Shown: piece after piece, positions 23,431 through 27,193 of the stretch
How the letters are laid out: each line of letters starts with the position of its first letter
Numbering within the stretch: position 1 is the stretch's first letter
Assembly: GCA_905202055.1 (NCBI GenBank)
Contig: CAJKQK010000021.1
Span: forward strand, 1-27,193
Source: an uncultured Oxalobacter sp.
GTDB lineage: Bacteria > Pseudomonadota > Gammaproteobacteria > Burkholderiales > Burkholderiaceae_D
Direction of reading: 5' to 3'
Length of the DNA stretch: 27,193 nucleotides
The notes under the pieces: generated by a model
What the model was told of the DNA's origin: nothing
Databases searched by the model: none
What the model saw: the letters and a program-made list of their open reading frames with translations, nothing else
Position numbers and translations under genes: made by a program

Positions 23431-24180
23431 ATGAAAAATAAAGTCATATTCGGCTTCCATGCCGTCACGTCCCGTTTGCGTCATGAAGCGTCTTCCGTCG
23501 AAGAAATTTACGTCGACGCCGAACGGTCCGACAGGAGAATGCAGGATTTGCTCAAAGTCGCCAAGGCGGCTGGTGTCCGGATCATTCAGGCTGACGGTGC
23601 CCGTCTGGACAAGATGGTGGGAACTCGTCGCCATCAGGGTGTGGTCGCGATGGCCGCCCCGGTTTCCCTGGCGCGCAATCTGGATGAATTGCTGGACGCA
23701 ATCGAGGGTGCACCTTTGCTGCTCGTTCTGGACGGTATTACCGATCCTCATAATCTGGGCGCATGCCTGCGTGTGGCGGACAGTGTCGGCGCACATGCAG
23801 TCATCGCACCGAAAGACAGGGCTGTCGGCATCAATGCCACCGTTCAGAAGGTGGCAAGTGGCGCGGCTGAAACGGTGCCGTACATTACCGTCACGAATCT
23901 GGCGAGGACGCTGCGCCAGCTGCAGGAACGCGATATCTGGGTCGTCGGTACGACCGATGATGCGGAAGAAAGCCTGTATGAACCCGATTATTCCGGTGGC
24001 GTTGCGTTCGTCATGGGTTCCGAAGGCGAGGGCATCCGCCGTCTGACGCGCGAAAACTGCGATCAACTGGTCGCCATTCCGATGTTCGGCTCCGTCGAAA
24101 GCCTGAACATTTCCGTGGCTTCCGGCATTTGTCTGTATGAAGCCCGTCGCCAGCGCATCATGAAAATGCGCCAGGACTAA
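23431..24180 (+). CDS. rlmB: 23S rRNA (guanosine-2'-O-)-methyltransferase
   Basis: RlmB is a SPOUT-family methyltransferase that 2'-O-methylates a guanosine (G2251 in E. coli numbering) in the peptidyl-transferase region of 23S rRNA. The 249 residues have the N-terminal L30e-like substrate-binding domain (VIFGFHAVTSRLRH...), then the knotted SPOUT domain with GITDPHNLGACLRVAD, VMGSEGEGIRRLTRENCD and IPMFGSVESLNISVA. ATG 23431 is chosen because the product then starts with MKNKVIFGFHAV, as in the family; a frame reaching back to 23359 would overlap rnr and add 24 unrelated residues. The binding site is weak (AGAAAG), suggesting coupling to rnr translation. Confidence 0.96.
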   Translation: MKNKVIFGFHAVTSRLRHEASSVEEIYVDAERSDRRMQDLLKVAKAAGVRIIQADGARLDKMVGTRRHQGVVAMAAPVSLARNLDELLDAIEGAPLLLVLDGITDPHNLGACLRVADSVGAHAVIAPKDRAVGINATVQKVASGAAETVPYITVTNLARTLRQLQERDIWVVGTTDDAEESLYEPDYSGGVAFVMGSEGEGIRRLTRENCDQLVAIPMFGSVESLNISVASGICLYEARRQRIMKMRQD

Positions 24181-24246
24181 ATGGACGTGCAGAATTTTGC
24201 CGAAACGGTTATTATCTGGCTCTTTTGTTAATTATCTGTCAAACAC

Positions 24247-24996
24247 ATGTTCCGCCATCTTCGCGAAGATATCAGAAGCATCATCGCCCGTGATCCTGCA
24301 GCCCGCAATACCTGGGAGGTCATTACCTGTTACCCGGGTTTTCAGGCCATTCTCGTGCATCGGATGGCACACTGGTGCTGGAAGCACGGGCTGAAATGGC
24401 TTGCCCGTTTCATTTCCCATCTGGCGCGTATCCTGACGGGTATCGAGATCCATCCCGGAGCGGTTATCGGACGCCGGGTGTTCATCGATCACGGCATGGG
24501 TGTCGTCATTGGCGAAACGGCTGAGGTGGGTGACGATTGCACGATTTATCAGGAAGTGACTCTCGGTGGCACGTCGCTGGCAAAGGGCAAAAAACGCCAT
24601 CCGACGCTTGAGAGGGGGGTCATCATCGGTGCAGGTGCCAAAGTGCTGGGCAGTTTTACCGTAGGGGAAATGGCGAAGGTCGGTTCAAACGCTGTCGTCG
24701 TCAAGGAAGTGCCTGCGGGGGCCACAGCTGTCGGCAATCCGGCACGCATTATCCAGAAGGAAGAAAACAAGGCTGAAAATGATGCCGCGAGCGCCCTGTT
24801 TTCCTCATACGGCATTACGCCGAACGGGGACGATCCACTGATCAAGGCCTTGCGAGGTCTGATCAACAACGCCGCCGCGCAGGAACATCAGTTGAAAAAC
24901 ATCATTTCCGCTCTGGAAGCCGCCAATATCAAGCTGGAATCCCTGCCGGTAGATGAAAAAGTCAGCCCTGAACAGCTGAACAAACTCGTCGAATAG
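24247..24996 (+). CDS. cysE: serine O-acetyltransferase (cysE/epsC type)
   Basis: This enzyme acetylates serine with acetyl-CoA, giving O-acetylserine for cysteine synthesis. The 249 residues begin with a short helical domain, then a left-handed beta-helix of hexapeptide repeats (about 66-165). Seen: EIHPGAVIG (67-75), DHGMGVVIGETAEVGDDCTIYQEVTLGGTS (81-110) with Asp81-His82 and KKRHPT with His118, the expected active-site residues. A C-terminal segment of about 75 residues after NPARII is rich in charged residues, predicted helical, and ends LNKLVE. The N-terminus is shorter than in E. coli CysE, as in the EpsC form. No Shine-Dalgarno is visible before ATG 24247. It lies 66 bases after rlmB and has its own terminator. 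Confidence 0.94.
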   Translation: MFRHLREDIRSIIARDPAARNTWEVITCYPGFQAILVHRMAHWCWKHGLKWLARFISHLARILTGIEIHPGAVIGRRVFIDHGMGVVIGETAEVGDDCTIYQEVTLGGTSLAKGKKRHPTLERGVIIGAGAKVLGSFTVGEMAKVGSNAVVVKEVPAGATAVGNPARIIQKEENKAENDAASALFSSYGITPNGDDPLIKALRGLINNAAAQEHQLKNIISALEAANIKLESLPVDEKVSPEQLNKLVE

Positions 24997-25027
24997 AGCG
25001 CTTTGCCGTAAAAACATTCTTTTTCTG

Positions 25028-25068
25028 CAGCCGGTTTGCTTTATGTGCAAACCGGCTGTTTATTTATT
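25028..25068 (+). terminator. rho-independent terminator after cysE
   Basis: A perfect 12-bp stem CAGCCGGTTTGC / GCAAACCGGCTG (25028-25039 with 25047-25058) with a 7-base loop is followed by a T-rich stretch, TTTATTTATT. Confidence 0.88.
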
Positions 25069-25158
25069 GGCGGATTTTATTTAATATGGTCTGGAAGACT
25101 CTGCTTTGTTCAGGTCAAAATTATCGGCGGAATCGATTGTGTCACAAGGAGAATGACT

Positions 25159-27193
25159 GTGCAAAATCCGTTAAAGCGCATATCCCCCTTCTGGCGTAGC
25201 GCCTTCGTCAAATGGTTCCAGATCGTTCTTGTCGTTTTGGTCGTCACGTATGGTGTGACGGGTTTTTTTATCGTTCCGGACCTGATCAATAAAAAAGCGC
25301 AGGAATTCGTCGCCGAAAAATTCCAGAGAAAACTCGGTTTCACGAAAGTCTCGTTCAATCCTTTTACGCTGACAGCCGATTTCGAGGGAATGCAGCTTTC
25401 CGATCATGGTTCGGAAAACGGATTTGCCTCTTTCGATCATTTGACAGTCGACCTTTCAGCCGAATCATATTTCCGGTTGGCGCCTGTCGTTGAAAAACTC
25501 ACCCTGACCAATCCGAAAGTCCATCTGGCCCGGCTGGAAGAGAACCGTTACAACATCGACGATTTCGTCGCTTTCGCAATAGAGCCGAAAGAGGACGACT
25601 CGCCTGCCAGGTTTGCCGTCAATAACATCCAGATCAAAAACGGCCTGATCGAATTCGACGATATGCCCCGGCACAGGCGGCATGTCGTCGATGAAGTGAA
25701 TGTGACGATCCCGTTTATTTCATCATTGCCGTCGCAGGTCGATATCTTCGTCGATCTGGCCTTATCGGCCAAAGTCAATAATGAGAAGATCGGGATATCC
25801 GGCAAGACAAGGCCTTTTTTCAGGGAACAGGATGGGACCGTCAACCTCAAGCTGGACAGTATCGATCTGGTTTCATATGTAAGTTATTTGCCTTTCAAAC
25901 CGGGCTTCAAGTTGAAAGACGGCAAGTTGTCCACCGATCTTGAAATCGGCTTCGTCAAGCCTGAAGAAGGGAAAATGGGCCTTTTCATTGAAGGGAAGGT
26001 CGATCTGGACGCATTCCAGATAGCGGATCTGAATGGCGCCGATTTGCTGAAAATTCCGGAACTGGACGTCAAAATCGACAAGAGCGATATCCTTTCCGGA
26101 AATATAGCCGTCAATCTGGTTGAACTGAAATATCCGGCGGTAAGCCTCGACCGGAACAGGAAAGGCAAATGGAATTTCGAACGGATGTTCGCTACCGGAA
26201 ACGGAACAGGCAAACCGCAAAAAGAATCCACACAGGCAGCCGCATCCGGCCAGGGTGTGCCTTTCAATCTGGCTTTGAACAAACTGGTCGTTACTGAAGG
26301 CCAGTTGCAAATCAGGGACCAGACCAATGTGATACCGGCGAATTTCTCCGTGAAAAACTTCGGGCTGGTCATCGACAGGCTGGCGCTGGATCTGCCGAAA
26401 CGGGACATGACGGTAGAAAAGATCGTGTCAGCCAATACGGACATCAAATTCGTTCATGGCAAACTCAACATAGCGGATGCGGACGCAAAAAAAACGGCCA
26501 GAAAAACGGTGGACGATGCTGCAGCAAAAGCCGGTTTCAATTATTCCATTGCCCGTTTTGAACTGGATGACTGGTCGCTTTACTTTGAAAACAGGGTTGC
26601 CGGAAAACCGGTCGTGACCCGGATCACGAAACTGGACGTGTCGGCAGACAATGTTTCAAGCAAATTGAACGAACCCGTTGCCATAACGGTCGCGGCCGAT
26701 ATCAACGAAAAGGGCAGGCTGGATATCAGGGGAACAGTCGAGCCGATGCCGTTGAAAGCCGATCTCGATCTGGATATCAAAAATATCGATATCCGTGCCG
26801 TTCAGCCTTACATTGAAGAGTATGTGAACTTGTCCCTGCGTCAGGCGAATTTGTCGGTTGCCGGAAAACTGAAAATCGCAGAGACTAAAAATCGTGACGT
26901 GCAGGGCCAGTTTACGGGCAATGCGGGGCTTTCCCGTCTTGTGACGGTCGATCAGGTGACACGGCAGCCGTTCGTGAACTGGAGCGATTTGTCTTTGAAA
27001 GGCGTTCGGGTGAATCTGTCACCGCTATCCGTTGTCGTCGATCAGGTGACTCTGAACAATTTGATGGCACGGGTTATCCTGAGTTCAAAAGGACGCCTGA
27101 ATCTGCAGGACATCTTGCGAAGCGAAACGGGAGGCCAGAAAAGCCTGACACAAAACGAAGAAAGAGATAACGGGAAAACACCGGCAGCGGGGA
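25159..27193 (+). CDS. DUF748 / AsmA-like envelope protein, N-terminal 678 residues, runs off right edge
   Basis: A large predicted inner-membrane-anchored protein of the DUF748 group, related in architecture to AsmA/TamB-like proteins. A positively charged N-terminus (NPLKRISPFWRS) precedes one transmembrane helix (about 18-39). The rest, expected in the periplasm, is made of repeated beta-strand units typical of the family: FASFDHLTVDLSAESYFRLAPVVEKLTLTNPKVHL, FAVNNIQIKNGLIEFDD, FNLALNKLVVTEGQLQIRD and VDQVTLNNLMARVIL. Known relatives act in outer-membrane or lipid homeostasis, but the role of DUF748 is not settled. GTG 25159 is chosen because AAGGAG ends 7 bases before it; ATG 25153 is in frame but only one base from that site. 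The C-terminus is outside the window. Confidence 0.88.
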   Translation, partial: MQNPLKRISPFWRSAFVKWFQIVLVVLVVTYGVTGFFIVPDLINKKAQEFVAEKFQRKLGFTKVSFNPFTLTADFEGMQLSDHGSENGFASFDHLTVDLSAESYFRLAPVVEKLTLTNPKVHLARLEENRYNIDDFVAFAIEPKEDDSPARFAVNNIQIKNGLIEFDDMPRHRRHVVDEVNVTIPFISSLPSQVDIFVDLALSAKVNNEKIGISGKTRPFFREQDGTVNLKLDSIDLVSYVSYLPFKPGFKLKDGKLSTDLEIGFVKPEEGKMGLFIEGKVDLDAFQIADLNGADLLKIPELDVKIDKSDILSGNIAVNLVELKYPAVSLDRNRKGKWNFERMFATGNGTGKPQKESTQAAASGQGVPFNLALNKLVVTEGQLQIRDQTNVIPANFSVKNFGLVIDRLALDLPKRDMTVEKIVSANTDIKFVHGKLNIADADAKKTARKTVDDAAAKAGFNYSIARFELDDWSLYFENRVAGKPVVTRITKLDVSADNVSSKLNEPVAITVAADINEKGRLDIRGTVEPMPLKADLDLDIKNIDIRAVQPYIEEYVNLSLRQANLSVAGKLKIAETKNRDVQGQFTGNAGLSRLVTVDQVTRQPFVNWSDLSLKGVRVNLSPLSVVVDQVTLNNLMARVILSSKGRLNLQDILRSETGGQKSLTQNEERDNGKTPAAG

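Overview
The window looks like a betaproteobacterial chromosome of moderate GC, probably from the Burkholderiales and most like Oxalobacteraceae such as Oxalobacter. This assignment is inferred from protein character and gene order (hrpA divergent from argA-yggX; psd-pssA-leuA; rpsO-pnp followed by a PIG3-type oxidoreductase; tRNA-Leu beside rnr-rlmB), not from a database search. Almost all of it is core housekeeping DNA.

Layout. 1-1696 (-) is the N-terminal part of the HrpA helicase, running off the left edge. 1813-3438 (+) holds argA (arginine synthesis) and yggX (iron and oxidative-stress protection). 3534-7500 is a proteostasis block: an Hsp20 chaperone and a PEBP/YbhB protein on + converge on an hsp20-lon operon on -, with a two-way terminator between them. 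7854-11182 (+) is psd-pssA (phosphatidylethanolamine synthesis) and leuA (leucine synthesis), with a possible leucine-rich leader peptide before leuA. 11245-12345 (-) is a tandem pair of paralogous lipoproteins. 12504-15123 (+) is rpsO-pnp with a strong rpsO promoter and an intercistronic hairpin. A PIG3-type quinone oxidoreductase (+), trmB (-), a GltS-family glutamate/Na+ symporter (-) and a small exported PsiF-repeat protein (-) follow.

About 19440-20650 is clearly AT-rich and unlike its neighbours. It holds a broken gene on - directly downstream of tRNA-Leu(CAG). Joining its frames across four single-base shifts, at least three of them at A/T homopolymers, gives one protein of about 356 residues with a C-terminal HEPN (Apea-like) domain and an intact R-x4-H motif. 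This is the one accessory element and the most interesting feature. After it come rnr-rlmB (RNA decay and 23S rRNA methylation), a serine acetyltransferase (cysteine synthesis), and the start of a DUF748/AsmA-like envelope protein that runs off the right edge.

RNA metabolism is prominent (HrpA, S15/PNPase, TrmB, RNase R, RlmB), as are protein quality control (two Hsp20, Lon) and amino-acid and phospholipid synthesis. I saw no CRISPR array, insertion sequence, rRNA or replication origin. The candidate new biology is small-scale: a possible RNA thermometer before the first hsp20, a possible leuA attenuation leader, alternative hairpins before the oxidoreductase gene, and the HEPN remnant.
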